A stretch of DNA of 24,545 bases, taken from NCBI GenBank assembly GCA_045644765.1, contig JAZRHM010000037.1:1-24545 (forward strand). The letters are read 5' to 3'. Source of the DNA: JAFTYO01 sp045644765 (GTDB taxonomy: Bacteria; Pseudomonadota; Alphaproteobacteria; RF32; CAG-239). This document shows, piece after piece, positions 16,139 to 24,043 of this stretch; the first letter of the stretch is position 1, and each line of letters opens with the position of its first letter. The notes beneath the pieces are model-generated. The model ran no database searches and was not told the DNA's origin. It worked only from the letters and a program-made list of their open reading frames with translations. A program made the translations under genes and the position numbers.

Positions 16139-16171
16139 AAAATTTATTGTATTATCTGGTAAAGAGGGCAA

Positions 16172-18307
16172 ATGTTAAGACAGTATGAATTAGTAGATTT
16201 GGTTAAGTCTTATGATCCGGAAGCTGATGAAGATGCTTTAAACCGGGCTTATGTTTTTGCTATGAAAAAGCACGGAGCACAACTTAGGACATCAGGAGAC
16301 CCTTATTACTCACATCCTATTGAAGTTGCAGGTATTTTAACGAAGTTTCGTCTTGATTGCGCTTCTATTATTGCAGGACTTTTACATGATACTGTTGAGG
16401 ATACTGATACAACAGTTGATGAAGTAAGAGAACTTTTCGGTGATCAAGTTGCATCGTTGGTTGACGGGCTAACAAAACTTGCAATGATTGAACAAAAGTC
16501 AGGTTCAAGTAAACAAGCAGAAAATTTTAGAAAATTGCTTCTTGCAATGTCAGATGATATACGTGTACTTTTAATTAAACTTGCCGACAGGCTGCATAAT
16601 ATGCGTACTCTTCATTTTTGCCCTGAAGAAAAAAGAGTGCGAATAGCAAGGGAAACTTTAGATATTTATGCACCACTGGCTGAGCGAATCGGAATGCAAG
16701 AAGTTAAAGATGAGCTTGAAGAATTAGCTTTTTCAGAAACTCATAAAGAAGCTCATGATTCAATTATTGCAAGATTAAACTTTTTAAGAGAAAAAGGTAG
16801 TAATATTGTTCCCAAAATTATTGCTCAGCTAGAAAAAGATATGGCAGACAATGATGTTATAGCAACTGTTACAGGTAGAGAAAAAGCACCATATTCCATT
16901 TGGCGAAAAATGCAGCAAAAAAATGCTTCATTTGAGCAATTATCCGATATTATGGCATTTAGAATTTGTGTAGATGATATTTGTGCTTGTTATCAGGCAC
17001 TAGGTATTATACATAGTAAATATCATATGGTGCCTAGGCGTTTTAAGGATTATATATCAACACCAAAACCTAATGGTTACCAATCTATTCATACAGGTGT
17101 TATCGGACCATTAAACACCAGAATTGAAATTCAGATAAGAACATATCAGATGCATGAAATTGCTGAAAAAGGTGTGGCAGCGCATTGGGCTTATAAGCAA
17201 GGTCAAAAGGCTGAAGGTCGCAATTTTAGGTGGATGAGAGAGCTTTTGGAAATTTTGGAACAAGCTGAAAATCCGGATGAGTTTTTAGAAAATACAAAAC
17301 TTGAGATGTATAATGATCAAGTGTTCTGTTTTACACCGAAAGGAGATTTGATTGGTTTGCCAAGAGGAGCAACACCTGTCGATTTTGCTTATGCGGTTCA
17401 CTCAAATGTCGGAGATACATGTGTCGGGGCTAAAGTTAATGGTGAAATAGCAACATTAAGAACGGTTTTACAAAATGGTGACCAAGTTGAGATTTTAACT
17501 TCAAAAGCACAGCATCCGTCAACAGAATGGGAACGTTTTGTTGTTACAGGAAAAGCAAAAGCGGCTATCAGACGTTATGTAAGAAGTATAAAAAGAGAAC
17601 AGTTTGTCGGTTTGGGTAAAGAGCTGTTGGAAAGACTGTTTAAGGGTGAAGGATTAGAATTATCAGATAAGATTCTTGCCGGTGTTTTACAAAATTTTGA
17701 TGCTGAATGTATTGATGATATTTATGCAAAAGTAGGTGAGGGACTTGTTACCGGTTGGGATGTTGTAAGGGTAATTTATCCGGCGTACAAACAATCTAAA
17801 CTTGATAAAATGGTTAAGTCTATCAAAGTTCCGACTTTTAAGAAAAAGAAAAAAGCAGAACCATTGAAAATTAAGGGATTGATTTCTGATATGGCTGTCC
17901 ATTTTGCAGGTTGTTGTCATCCGCTTCCGGGAGACAGAATTGTCGGTATTGTAACAACAGGAAAAGGTGTTGCTGTTCATGCTATAGATTGCAAGGCACT
18001 GGAAAAATTTAGTCATGAACCCGAACGTTGGCTTGATATTGACTGGGGCGATGATGCTAAAGAAGAGTTTCATACCGCACGTATTAAGGTTATGCTTAGT
18101 AACGAGCCTGGAGCTTTAGGGGATTTATCAAATTTAATTGCTCGACATGAAGCAAACATATCAAACTTGAATATTGTGTATCGAACATTAAGTTATTTTG
18201 AGATACTGATTGATTTAGAGGTTAAAGATGTGGAACATTTGAATAATATAATAGCTACGTTGAAAGCTTCTAAAGTGATAAGTTATGTATCAAGAGCGAC
18301 ACAGTAG
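16172..18307 (+). CDS. rsh: Bifunctional (p)ppGpp synthetase/hydrolase, RelA/SpoT homologue
   Basis: Makes and degrades the alarmone (p)ppGpp. The 711-residue product has the whole long-RSH layout: an HD hydrolase domain with His48, His72-Asp73 and Glu76-Asp77 (HDTVED) and LADRLHNMRTL at 138-148; a synthetase domain with GREKAPYSIWRKM (235-247), RFKDYISTPKPNGYQSIH (290-307) and EIQIRT (319-324); a TGS domain (about 383-443); a Cys-rich helical region with HFAGCCHPLPGD; and a C-terminal ACT domain (about 633-711). Intact HD residues support hydrolase activity; the synthetase also looks complete. ATG follows GAGGG. The last bases of this gene (18163-18312, minus an internal 90-bp piece) are duplicated at 21900-21959 and 24044-24103. 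Confidence 0.95.
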   Translation: MLRQYELVDLVKSYDPEADEDALNRAYVFAMKKHGAQLRTSGDPYYSHPIEVAGILTKFRLDCASIIAGLLHDTVEDTDTTVDEVRELFGDQVASLVDGLTKLAMIEQKSGSSKQAENFRKLLLAMSDDIRVLLIKLADRLHNMRTLHFCPEEKRVRIARETLDIYAPLAERIGMQEVKDELEELAFSETHKEAHDSIIARLNFLREKGSNIVPKIIAQLEKDMADNDVIATVTGREKAPYSIWRKMQQKNASFEQLSDIMAFRICVDDICACYQALGIIHSKYHMVPRRFKDYISTPKPNGYQSIHTGVIGPLNTRIEIQIRTYQMHEIAEKGVAAHWAYKQGQKAEGRNFRWMRELLEILEQAENPDEFLENTKLEMYNDQVFCFTPKGDLIGLPRGATPVDFAYAVHSNVGDTCVGAKVNGEIATLRTVLQNGDQVEILTSKAQHPSTEWERFVVTGKAKAAIRRYVRSIKREQFVGLGKELLERLFKGEGLELSDKILAGVLQNFDAECIDDIYAKVGEGLVTGWDVVRVIYPAYKQSKLDKMVKSIKVPTFKKKKKAEPLKIKGLISDMAVHFAGCCHPLPGDRIVGIVTTGKGVAVHAIDCKALEKFSHEPERWLDIDWGDDAKEEFHTARIKVMLSNEPGALGDLSNLIARHEANISNLNIVYRTLSYFEILIDLEVKDVEHLNNIIATLKASKVISYVSRATQ

Positions 18308-18312
18308 TTTGA
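18163..18312 (+). repeat. rsh 3'-end repeat, full parental copy (A)
   Basis: This stretch encodes the end of the ACT domain and the stop of rsh. Its first 34 bases (18163-18196) and its last 33 (18280-18312) are the parts found joined in the two downstream copies. Both ends of the missing 90 bp carry AAGTTAT (18190-18196 and 18280-18286), which explains the deletion by recombination or slippage between short repeats. Confidence 0.9.
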
Positions 18313-18480
18313 TTTTCATAGGATGACTAAAATCCATATTTGCAATATATAACCAAAATTGAATTTAAAATTATATCAGATTTATGGATAAATAGTTACC
18401 ATATTATATTAATGCTAATATATTTTTATTGATATTTTGGACTTTTTGTGATATAAGGTGAAGGGTGAAAATGGAAAGGT
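18313..18480 (+). repeat. Leader repeat following rsh (copy A)
   Basis: The ~165 bases after the rsh stop align with 24104-24270 with few differences at the start (TTTTCATAGGATGACTAAAA is identical) and more towards the end. A shorter relative lies at 23791-23845. The unit ends with promoter, ribosome binding site and ATGGAAA, after which the copies diverge. Confidence 0.8.
18429..18457 (+). promoter_or_regulatory. Conserved leader promoter, copy A
   Basis: TTGATA (18429-18434), 17-bp spacer, TATAAG (18452-18457). The same boxes and spacing occur at 24218-24246 although the spacer sequence differs, which argues that the boxes themselves are kept. An AAGGG ribosome binding site and ATG at 18471 follow closely. 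Confidence 0.6.
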
Positions 18481-18569
18481 TGCTATTGAAGAACCCCACG
18501 TTTTACGTGGGGGTTCCGTTTTATCTTCCGTCATTACCTTTTGTTTCTTTAACTTTAGGCGTTTTCTGA
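18471..18569 (+). other. Possible 32-residue leader ORF overlapping a terminator (doubtful)
   Basis: ATG at 18471 has an AAGGG upstream and opens a 32-codon frame beginning MERLLLKN. It runs through the hairpin at 18491-18517 and antisense into the end of the MORN-repeat gene. The start context is shared with the two related leaders (MEKND then stop at 24258; MEKVITYN at 23835), but what follows differs each time. It is probably a relic of a start codon fused to foreign sequence rather than a functional peptide. Confidence 0.25.
18491..18517. terminator. Bidirectional terminator at the end of the MORN-repeat gene
   Basis: GAACCCCACG (18491-18500) pairs with CGTGGGGGTTC (18506-18516, one bulged G) over TTTTA. 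On plus it is followed by CGTTTTAT; on minus it lies 4 bp past the stop of the MORN-repeat gene. It would also stop transcription from the promoter at 18429-18457 after roughly 60 bases. Confidence 0.75.
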
Positions 18570-21262
18570 TGATTTATAATTTCTCTTGTAGCATTATTTA
18601 TTTTTCTCCGTACTTTAGCAAGATTTAATTTTGCTAAGTAACGGTTAGTATCTTCTTTGCCGTTTTTATCATAATGCACAAAATGCGTATTTACACCATT
18701 TGTATCATATTTAGCTTCTGATATTTTAGTTTTATCATTGCGATACATAACTTTTTCTGCCAGGTTTCCGTTGATGTGCCACGCTTCATAAGAACCGTTT
18801 TTATGTTGTTCTTTTTTGATTGCGCCATGAGGATACCATTCTGTATATGTCCCATCTAGTGATTTCAGTTGTCGTTTCTGACCATTAGTATACCATTTTC
18901 TTTCAGTTCCGTCAGGAAGTTTTTCTGAAGCTAATTGGCCGTTTGCATTCCATATCCTTTCAGTTCCGTCGGGTAACTTTTCTGAAACTTGGTCTCCGCA
19001 TTTATTCCAAGTCTTTTCAGTTCCGTTAGGAAGTTTTTCTGAAGCTAATTGGCCGTTTTCATACCATATCCTTTCAGTCCCGTTAGGTAATTTTTCTGAA
19101 ACTTGGCGTCCATATTTATTCCAACTATTTTCAGTTCCGTTAGGAAGTTTTTCTGAAGCTAATTGGCCGTTTTCATGCCATATCCTTTCAGTCCCGTCAG
19201 GTGATTTTTCTGAAACTTGGCGTCCGTATTCATTCCAAGTCTTTTCAGTTCCGTCAGGAAGTTTTTCTAAAATTTGCTGTCCGTTTTCATTCCAATATTT
19301 TTCAGTACCATCGGGAAGTTTTTCTGAAGCTAATTTACCGTTTTCATTCCAGGTCTTTTCAGTTCCGTCAGGAAGTTTTTCTGAAGCTAATTTACCGTTT
19401 TCATTCCAGGTCTTTTCAGTTCCGTCAGGAAGTTTTTCTAACATTTGCTGTCCGTTTTCATGCCATACCCTTTCAGTTCCGTCAGGAAGTTTTTCTAAAA
19501 TTTGCTGTCCGTTTTCATTCCATCGTTTTTCAGTTCCGTAAGGTAATTTTTCTGAAGCTAATTGGCCGTTATCATGCCATACCCTTTCAGTTCCGTTAGG
19601 AAGTTTTTCTGAAGCTAATTGACCGTTGTTATGCCAGGTTTCTATAGCTCCAGTTGAAGGTATTCTTGATAGAAATCTATCATTTGCATCCCAATATCTT
19701 TCGGTTCCGTCGGGTAACTTTTCTGAAGTTAACCGTCCGTTTTCATTCCAATATTTTTCAGTCCCGTCAGGACGTATTTCTAAACGTAGACGTCCGTTTT
19801 CACGCCAATATTTTTCAGTCCCGTCAGGATGTATTTCGAAATGTAGAAGTCCGTTTTCATGCCATGTTCTTCTAGTTCCGTCAGGTAACTCTTCTGAGGC
19901 TAAATTGCCATTATCATGCCATGTTTTTTTAGTTCCGTCAGGTAAATTTTCTACACTTAACTGTCCATCTTTATACCATGTTCTTTCAGTTCCGTCAGAC
20001 AAAATTTCTGAACATAACTGTCCGTTTTTATACCAAGTTCTTTCAGTTCCGTCAGGAAGTTTTTCTAAAAGTCGCTGTCCGTTTTTTTGCCATATTCTTT
20101 TAGTGCCATCGGGAAGTTTTTCTGAGCTTAACTGCCTGTTGTCGTGCCAAGTTCTTTCGGTGCCATCCGGGAGCGTTTCAAGTGTAAGTAGGTTTTTTTT
20201 AGAAAAAAATCTTAAAGTTCCATCAGGAAGCTTCTCCGAACGTAACCGTCTGTTTTCAAACCATGTCATTTCAGTTCCATCAGGAAGTTTTTCTGATTCT
20301 AATATACCGTTTTCATACCATCTTCTTTCAGTTCCATCAGGAAGTTTTTCTGATTCTAGTATGCCGTTTTCATACCATCTTCTTACAGTGCCGTCTTGAA
20401 GTTCTTCTGATTTCTGCTGACCGTTTTTATACCATGCTTTGTCAGATACATTGGGTATATATTCGTAACTTTTTTGACCATTGGAATGCCAAAATATTTT
20501 AGTTCTGTTAGGAAGTGTTACTGAGGACAGAAGTCCGTTTTTATACCATGATACTTGGGTCGCTCCGGGAAATTCTTTTAACTGAGCTTGTTTGTCCTGA
20601 TCAGAGATATTTTTGATAGGTGTTTCATTGGATGGATTATCTAAAATGCCATCATAGTAGTGTTTATCAGGTTGACCACGCATATAAAAATGTCCTGATA
20701 ATTTTCCACCACGTACTTCATATGTGCAATATTTGTCGAGATAGTGTTTACCTAATACGCAGGAACCTTCATATTCTTTACCATCCTTAAATTGCATATC
20801 GTAGGCCTTGTAAAACTCCATGCGAGCACCATGAAAACCATCTCCTTTTAAATCACCTTCCTTAAATGTGACGCGTTCTATTTCTCCTGATGCATCATAT
20901 GTGACAACAAAATTGGCCATATTTGATAAGTTTATATTCATTTCCCGTACAACGGGTGTGTCGTATAATATGTGTTTATCTTCCCACTCGTCGATATGTT
21001 TGAAATATTTAAAACTTTTTTTATCAACAAGTTTTCCGTCCTTAAACATGTATCTTTCGCTAGTGTAATTTTCATGCCTGGTATATGTGTTAAAAGTCTT
21101 GCTGTTGTAACCACTATGAAGATGGTCAATAATTTCAACATCTTCATATATTGTTTCATATGATATTTCTTTGTCAGTTTCGTTTAGTGAATACGTAAGG
21201 TCTTGGGTTTTTGTATCTCTTATACTAAAATATGAATTATTCTTGTTTATAGTTATAGCCAT
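18521..21262 (-). CDS. Giant MORN/YwqK-like tandem-repeat protein
   Basis: The 913-residue product has no signal peptide or membrane segment. Residues 1-230 are a non-repeat N-terminal region containing weaker MORN-like pieces (YMFKDGKLVD; MQFKDGKEYEGS; YEVRGGKLSGHFYM). Residues 231-838 are 32 consecutive 19-residue units with consensus LPDGTERTWYENGQLASEK, matching the MORN_2/YwqK repeat found in proteins often labelled as YwqK-family antitoxins. Residues 839-913 form a basic tail. The repeat folds as a beta-hairpin ladder in relatives; binding a partner protein or lipid is the usual guess, but no toxin is adjacent and the antitoxin label is not supported here. Own promoter at 21301-21329. 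It lies in a stretch inserted between rsh and the DUF2062 gene and is likely acquired or recently expanded. Confidence 0.85.
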   Translation of the reverse strand: MAITINKNNSYFSIRDTKTQDLTYSLNETDKEISYETIYEDVEIIDHLHSGYNSKTFNTYTRHENYTSERYMFKDGKLVDKKSFKYFKHIDEWEDKHILYDTPVVREMNINLSNMANFVVTYDASGEIERVTFKEGDLKGDGFHGARMEFYKAYDMQFKDGKEYEGSCVLGKHYLDKYCTYEVRGGKLSGHFYMRGQPDKHYYDGILDNPSNETPIKNISDQDKQAQLKEFPGATQVSWYKNGLLSSVTLPNRTKIFWHSNGQKSYEYIPNVSDKAWYKNGQQKSEELQDGTVRRWYENGILESEKLPDGTERRWYENGILESEKLPDGTEMTWFENRRLRSEKLPDGTLRFFSKKNLLTLETLPDGTERTWHDNRQLSSEKLPDGTKRIWQKNGQRLLEKLPDGTERTWYKNGQLCSEILSDGTERTWYKDGQLSVENLPDGTKKTWHDNGNLASEELPDGTRRTWHENGLLHFEIHPDGTEKYWRENGRLRLEIRPDGTEKYWNENGRLTSEKLPDGTERYWDANDRFLSRIPSTGAIETWHNNGQLASEKLPNGTERVWHDNGQLASEKLPYGTEKRWNENGQQILEKLPDGTERVWHENGQQMLEKLPDGTEKTWNENGKLASEKLPDGTEKTWNENGKLASEKLPDGTEKYWNENGQQILEKLPDGTEKTWNEYGRQVSEKSPDGTERIWHENGQLASEKLPNGTENSWNKYGRQVSEKLPNGTERIWYENGQLASEKLPNGTEKTWNKCGDQVSEKLPDGTERIWNANGQLASEKLPDGTERKWYTNGQKRQLKSLDGTYTEWYPHGAIKKEQHKNGSYEAWHINGNLAEKVMYRNDKTKISEAKYDTNGVNTHFVHYDKNGKEDTNRYLAKLNLAKVRRKINNATREIINHQKTPKVKETKGNDGR
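18749..20572 (-). repeat. 32 tandem 57-bp coding repeats
   Basis: Thirty-two in-frame 57-bp units without spacer encode residues 231-838. Units at the two ends (for example FPGATQVSWYKNGLLSSVT and HKNGSYEAWHINGNLAEKV) are most diverged and central ones most alike. Two adjacent units, 19321-19377 and 19378-19434, are identical at every base, a sign of very recent tandem duplication. Confidence 0.9.
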
Positions 21263-21300
21263 GAGTTTCTGCTTTCAAAAAAATATTCAAACATAAAAGT

Positions 21301-21329
21301 ATAATAATGGAAAAAATATATTTTGTCAA
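21301..21329 (-). promoter_or_regulatory. Sigma-70 promoter of the MORN-repeat gene
   Basis: On the minus strand, TTGACA (21329-21324), 17-bp spacer, TATTAT (21306-21301), 39 bp upstream of the ATG at 21262. A near-consensus promoter. Confidence 0.75.
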
Positions 21330-21469
21330 TAGTTATATGCTTGCATGCTTAGTATAGTTGCTATTTAGACGCAAAATTGGTAGCAAATAAATATGAAAGG
21401 TAAGGATTTTTATTCTTGCCTTTTGATTATTAAGTGTTAGTATAAAGAGCGTGTTTTAAGGATAATAAA

Positions 21470-21853
21470 ATGTCAACAATGATAAAATATATAAATATGA
21501 TGAAGTTAAATATAATTGAGACATTTAAGCTGCTTTTTAGGTTTAAGTGGTACGTATTGATATATTTGATATTTTATTTTATTTTGCTTTTTGGCTATTT
21601 AAATCCACCCCAAGTAGATGATCCTATATTTAATTTTGCCTTTAATAACGGTCTTTGGTATTACGCCAATCAAAAAGTATATATTGGAAGCATGAAAGAT
21701 GATTTAATAATTTTTTTATTATTATTCCTTATCGCTACAAGTAATATGCGCAATCATCCGAAATTGGCAAAATTTATATTTATATCACCTCTTGTGTTTG
21801 GGGTTATAAATTTAGTATATTTTATTACACAAAATATGTTTAGTATTTTTTAA
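21470..21853 (+). CDS. Small three-segment membrane protein, unknown
   Basis: Not recognised. The 127-residue product has three hydrophobic segments (about residues 26-45 KWYVLIYLIFYFILLFGYL; 78-91 LIIFLLLFLIATS; 100-123) joined by an Asn/Asp-rich loop (NPPQVDDPIFNFAFNNGLWYYANQ) probably on one side of the membrane. ATG follows AAGGATAATAAA; a moderate promoter may lie at TTGCCT 21416-21421 / TAGTAT 21438-21443. It lies inside the stretch inserted between rsh and the DUF2062 gene, and its 3' half recurs as a frameshifted remnant at 23851-23997, so it belongs to a duplicating module rather than to the housekeeping operon. Confidence 0.65.
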   Translation: MSTMIKYINMMKLNIIETFKLLFRFKWYVLIYLIFYFILLFGYLNPPQVDDPIFNFAFNNGLWYYANQKVYIGSMKDDLIIFLLLFLIATSNMRNHPKLAKFIFISPLVFGVINLVYFITQNMFSIF

Positions 21854-21899
21854 AATAGAATTTTTAATATTAATCTATAGAATAAACAGCAAAAATCTT

Positions 21900-21959
21900 A
21901 AACTTGAATATTGTGTATCGAACATTAAGTTATGTATCAAGAGCGACACAGTAGTTTGA
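21900..21959 (+). repeat. rsh 3'-end repeat, deleted copy (B)
   Basis: Sixty bases equal to 18163-18189 joined to 18280-18312, i.e. rsh's end lacking an internal 90 bp. The last 33 bases (21927-21959) match the rsh terminus exactly. The copy abuts the ribosome binding site (GAGGAAAGAAG) of the DUF2062 gene, which suggests this is the ancestral rsh-DUF2062 junction. Upstream of it, 21709-21899 is related to 23851-24043. Confidence 0.9.
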
Positions 21960-21968
21960 GGAAAGAAG

Positions 21969-22463
21969 ATGTTTTCATGGAATAAGTTAAAGAGTAAAGC
22001 TAAGCAATACCAAAAAAATCTTATTTCAAGACTAAAAGCTATAAAAGCAACTCCATATGCAATTGCTTCCGGTTGTGCTTGTGGCGTTGCTATATCTTTT
22101 ACGCCGTTTGTCGGTTTTCATTTAGTATTAGCTGCCATGACGGCATTTTTGGTAAGAGGAAGTGTGGTTGCAAGCGCTGTCGGAACAATAGTCGGTAATC
22201 CGTGGACATTTGCAATTATTTGGCCAACAACATTATATTTAGGACGACTGTTTTTACATATTCCACATAATACGGATACAGATTTTCTTAAAATATTTGA
22301 TGCGTTTTTTCATTCGGCCGTTAATTTTGATTTTAAGGCAATGGAGGCTGAAGTTTGGCCGATAATATATCCGATGATGATAGGTTCAATTCCATTTTAT
22401 ATTGCATTTTGGATATTAAGTTATTGCATAATACGAAAAACTCTGCTTAAAATATATTATTGA
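21969..22463 (+). CDS. DUF2062 membrane protein
   Basis: The 164-residue product matches the DUF2062 pattern: an N-terminal basic helix, TPYAIASGCACGVAISFTPFVGFH (about 28-51), VGTIVGNPWTFAIIWPTTLYLGR (about 71-93), and a C-terminal membrane segment (IGSIPFYIAFWILSYCII). Members are small inner-membrane proteins of unknown function, often beside acpS or rsh in alphaproteobacteria, as here. ATG follows GAGGAAAGAAG, which begins right at the end of rsh-repeat copy B. acpS follows 26 bp later. Confidence 0.85.
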   Translation: MFSWNKLKSKAKQYQKNLISRLKAIKATPYAIASGCACGVAISFTPFVGFHLVLAAMTAFLVRGSVVASAVGTIVGNPWTFAIIWPTTLYLGRLFLHIPHNTDTDFLKIFDAFFHSAVNFDFKAMEAEVWPIIYPMMIGSIPFYIAFWILSYCIIRKTLLKIYY

Positions 22464-22489
22464 AGTTTGTTTTAATTAGAGGACTAAAT

Positions 22490-22879
22490 ATGATTTACGG
22501 AATTGGTACAGATATTGTAAATATATCAAGGCTTGAAAAAGGTGAAGATTTTTTGAATCGTTTTATAAAAAGATGTTTGTCGGCAAATGAGCAACAATAT
22601 ATGCAAAACAGAGCTCTTTTTGATACGCAAGCCCGTATACTGTATGTTGCCAAAAGATTTGCAGCAAAAGAGGCTGTTTCTAAGGCATTAGGTACAGGTT
22701 TCAGAGATGGGATTTATTTGGCAGATATAGAAATTATAAGTGATGAATGGGGAAAACCGTTTGTCGAGTTAAAAGCAAATGCTTTGTTAAGAGCAAAAAA
22801 TATCGGAATTAAAAAAATACACCTTACATTAAGCGATGACGCTCCGTTTGTTGCTGCTACAGCTGTGGCAGAAATGTAA
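22490..22879 (+). CDS. acpS: Holo-[acyl-carrier-protein] synthase
   Basis: Transfers 4'-phosphopantetheine from CoA to the acyl carrier protein of fatty acid synthesis. The 129-residue product has the family's metal-binding Asp in GIGTDIV at the N-terminus and the RFAAKEAVSKALGTGF motif with its metal-binding Glu, then WGKPFVEL and HLTLSDDAPFVAATAVAE. Start: a TTG at 22460 would add ten residues overlapping the DUF2062 stop; ATG at 22490 with AGAGGA six bases upstream gives the standard MIYGIGTDIV start and is chosen. In related bacteria lepB, rnc and era follow; here an unknown gene comes next instead. Confidence 0.96.
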   Translation: MIYGIGTDIVNISRLEKGEDFLNRFIKRCLSANEQQYMQNRALFDTQARILYVAKRFAAKEAVSKALGTGFRDGIYLADIEIISDEWGKPFVELKANALLRAKNIGIKKIHLTLSDDAPFVAATAVAEM

Positions 22880-22884
22880 TATTG

Positions 22885-22913
22885 TTGACAAAAAAATAAA
22901 TATGTTATATAGT
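22885..22913 (+). promoter_or_regulatory. Sigma-70 promoter for the 22945 gene
   Basis: Perfect TTGACA (22885-22890), 17-bp spacer, TATAGT (22908-22913), starting only 5 bp after the acpS stop. It gives the next gene its own, probably strong, transcript. Confidence 0.75.
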
Positions 22914-22944
22914 GGATACTATATATGCAGTATAGGAGAATAAA

Positions 22945-23727
22945 ATGGAAAATTTGCCGGATAAAAAAGTTTTGGTTCCATATAGTGATAATGAAGAACA
23001 CTTGAGGAGACATACTGATAAAGATTCTCTGACAATTGGGTCAAAAATTTTACGTGGTACACTGTTAGAGGACATGAAATATGTTTCTGAGCTTTTTGAT
23101 AAAGAATATGAAAAACTCATTGAACAAGAGGGAAATCCCGGTCGCAGAGTTTTTGCAGTAGATTGTAAACAAGAGATAGGAACAGATGCCGTTGTTCCAT
23201 CAGATGTCTTAAGAGAAGGTAGTTCTTTTACGGTTGTAAGAGAACCGGGGACAAGAGGTGAGGCAAAAATTAAGGTTGCTTTAATTGATGAAAAAGATAT
23301 GCCTAAAACAAGCATTATACATGCTGTTTACGGTCCATATGGCCCAACAGGTAAAGCTGGTGTTTATACGCTTATATTTGGAGATCCAGGCATGCCTTTT
23401 CCGAGAGAATTGGGTCCTGATGCAACAAAAGAGCAAAAAGAAGTTGAAGCAAAAAATAAACAGTATTGGGATAGTCATGTATTTTTGGTTACACCTAAAG
23501 AACTTAGTCATGCAATTGAAGAAATGAAATCACACGGTATGGATACTAAAATTGCAGAATTGCATCTTAAAATGTTTGAAAGAAATCCTTCAAGCCCGAT
23601 GATAAAAGGATACGGTTCTGAAATTTCAAGAGATGCAATAGTTATAGAAAGACCTGTTTTACCTTCAGTTCAGCGTGTTACAGATGCATATTTTGAGGAG
23701 CAGAAAAGAAGAGTTGATAAACCTTAA
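22945..23727 (+). CDS. Hypothetical cytoplasmic protein
   Basis: Not recognised. The 260-residue product has no signal peptide or membrane segment. The N-terminus is charged (MENLPDKKVLVPYSDNEEHLRRH). The most distinctive stretch, residues ~115-145, contains IIHAVYGPYGPTGKAGVYTL and FGDPGMPFPREL, Gly/Pro/Tyr-rich and likely an active or binding site; a charged helical region follows (ATKEQKEVEAKNKQYWDSH). ATG follows AGGAGAATAAA and the gene has its own near-consensus promoter and a strong terminator, so it is a single-gene unit. It occupies the place where lepB is often found after acpS. Confidence 0.75.
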   Translation: MENLPDKKVLVPYSDNEEHLRRHTDKDSLTIGSKILRGTLLEDMKYVSELFDKEYEKLIEQEGNPGRRVFAVDCKQEIGTDAVVPSDVLREGSSFTVVREPGTRGEAKIKVALIDEKDMPKTSIIHAVYGPYGPTGKAGVYTLIFGDPGMPFPRELGPDATKEQKEVEAKNKQYWDSHVFLVTPKELSHAIEEMKSHGMDTKIAELHLKMFERNPSSPMIKGYGSEISRDAIVIERPVLPSVQRVTDAYFEEQKRRVDKP

Positions 23728-23747
23728 TTTTAGATAATTAGCAATGT

Positions 23748-23777
23748 AAGCCGGAACAGTTACTCTCCGGCTTTTTT
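23748..23777 (+). terminator. Intrinsic terminator after the 22945 gene
   Basis: AAGCCGGA (23748-23755) pairs with TCCGGCTT (23766-23773) over a 10-base loop, followed by a six-T run. Confidence 0.85.
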
Positions 23778-23790
23778 GTAAAAATTGTAT

Positions 23791-23850
23791 ATCAATGTCG
23801 ATATATTTTTATTGATATAGACTGAGGTGCGAAAATGGAAAAGGTTATTA
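23791..23850 (+). repeat. Truncated leader repeat (copy D)
   Basis: Shares ATATATTTTTATTGATAT and the GAGGTGCGAAAATGGAAAAGG end with the leaders at 18313-18480 and 24104-24270. It lacks about 20 bases that carry the -10 box, so the promoter is destroyed. The ATG at 23835 opens a short frame that runs out of frame into the membrane-protein remnant and stops. Confidence 0.6.
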
Positions 23851-23997
23851 CTTATAATATTTTTTTATTTTCCTTATCGGTACAAGTAATATGAGCAATC
23901 ACCCGAAATTGGCAAAATTATATTTATATCACCTTTGGCGTTTGGGGTTATTAATTTAGCAGATTTTATTACCCAAAATATGTTTAGTATTTTTTAA
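23851..23997 (+). pseudogene. Remnant of the 127-residue membrane-protein gene
   Basis: Aligns with 21709-21853. Codons for FLIGTSNMSNHPKLAK are followed by a missing T relative to the parent (AAAATTATATTT against AAAATTTATATTT) and, one frame over, by IIFISPLAFGVINLADFITQ and the same TAA stop. It lacks the 5' half and any start, so it is a dead copy. Several synonymous and replacement differences show it is not brand new. Confidence 0.85.
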
Positions 23998-24043
23998 AAT
24001 AGAATTTTTAATATTAATCTATGGAATAAACAGTAAAAATCTT

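Noticed and set aside
19201..20502. Several plus-strand frames of 66-257 codons with regular repeats such as FHSRSFQFRQEVFLKL
   Set aside because: They are the opposite-strand shadow of the 57-bp coding repeats. Because the period is a multiple of three, all frames stay open and look repetitive.
18521..21853. Toxin-antitoxin pair (YwqK-like antitoxin with the small membrane protein as toxin)
   Set aside because: The two genes are divergent with separate promoters, the repeat protein is far larger than an antitoxin, and the family label alone does not show toxin neutralisation.
18280..21959. Insertion sequence flanked by target-site duplications
   Set aside because: The 33-bp direct repeats are far longer than a target duplication, no transposase is encoded between them, and no terminal inverted repeats were found.
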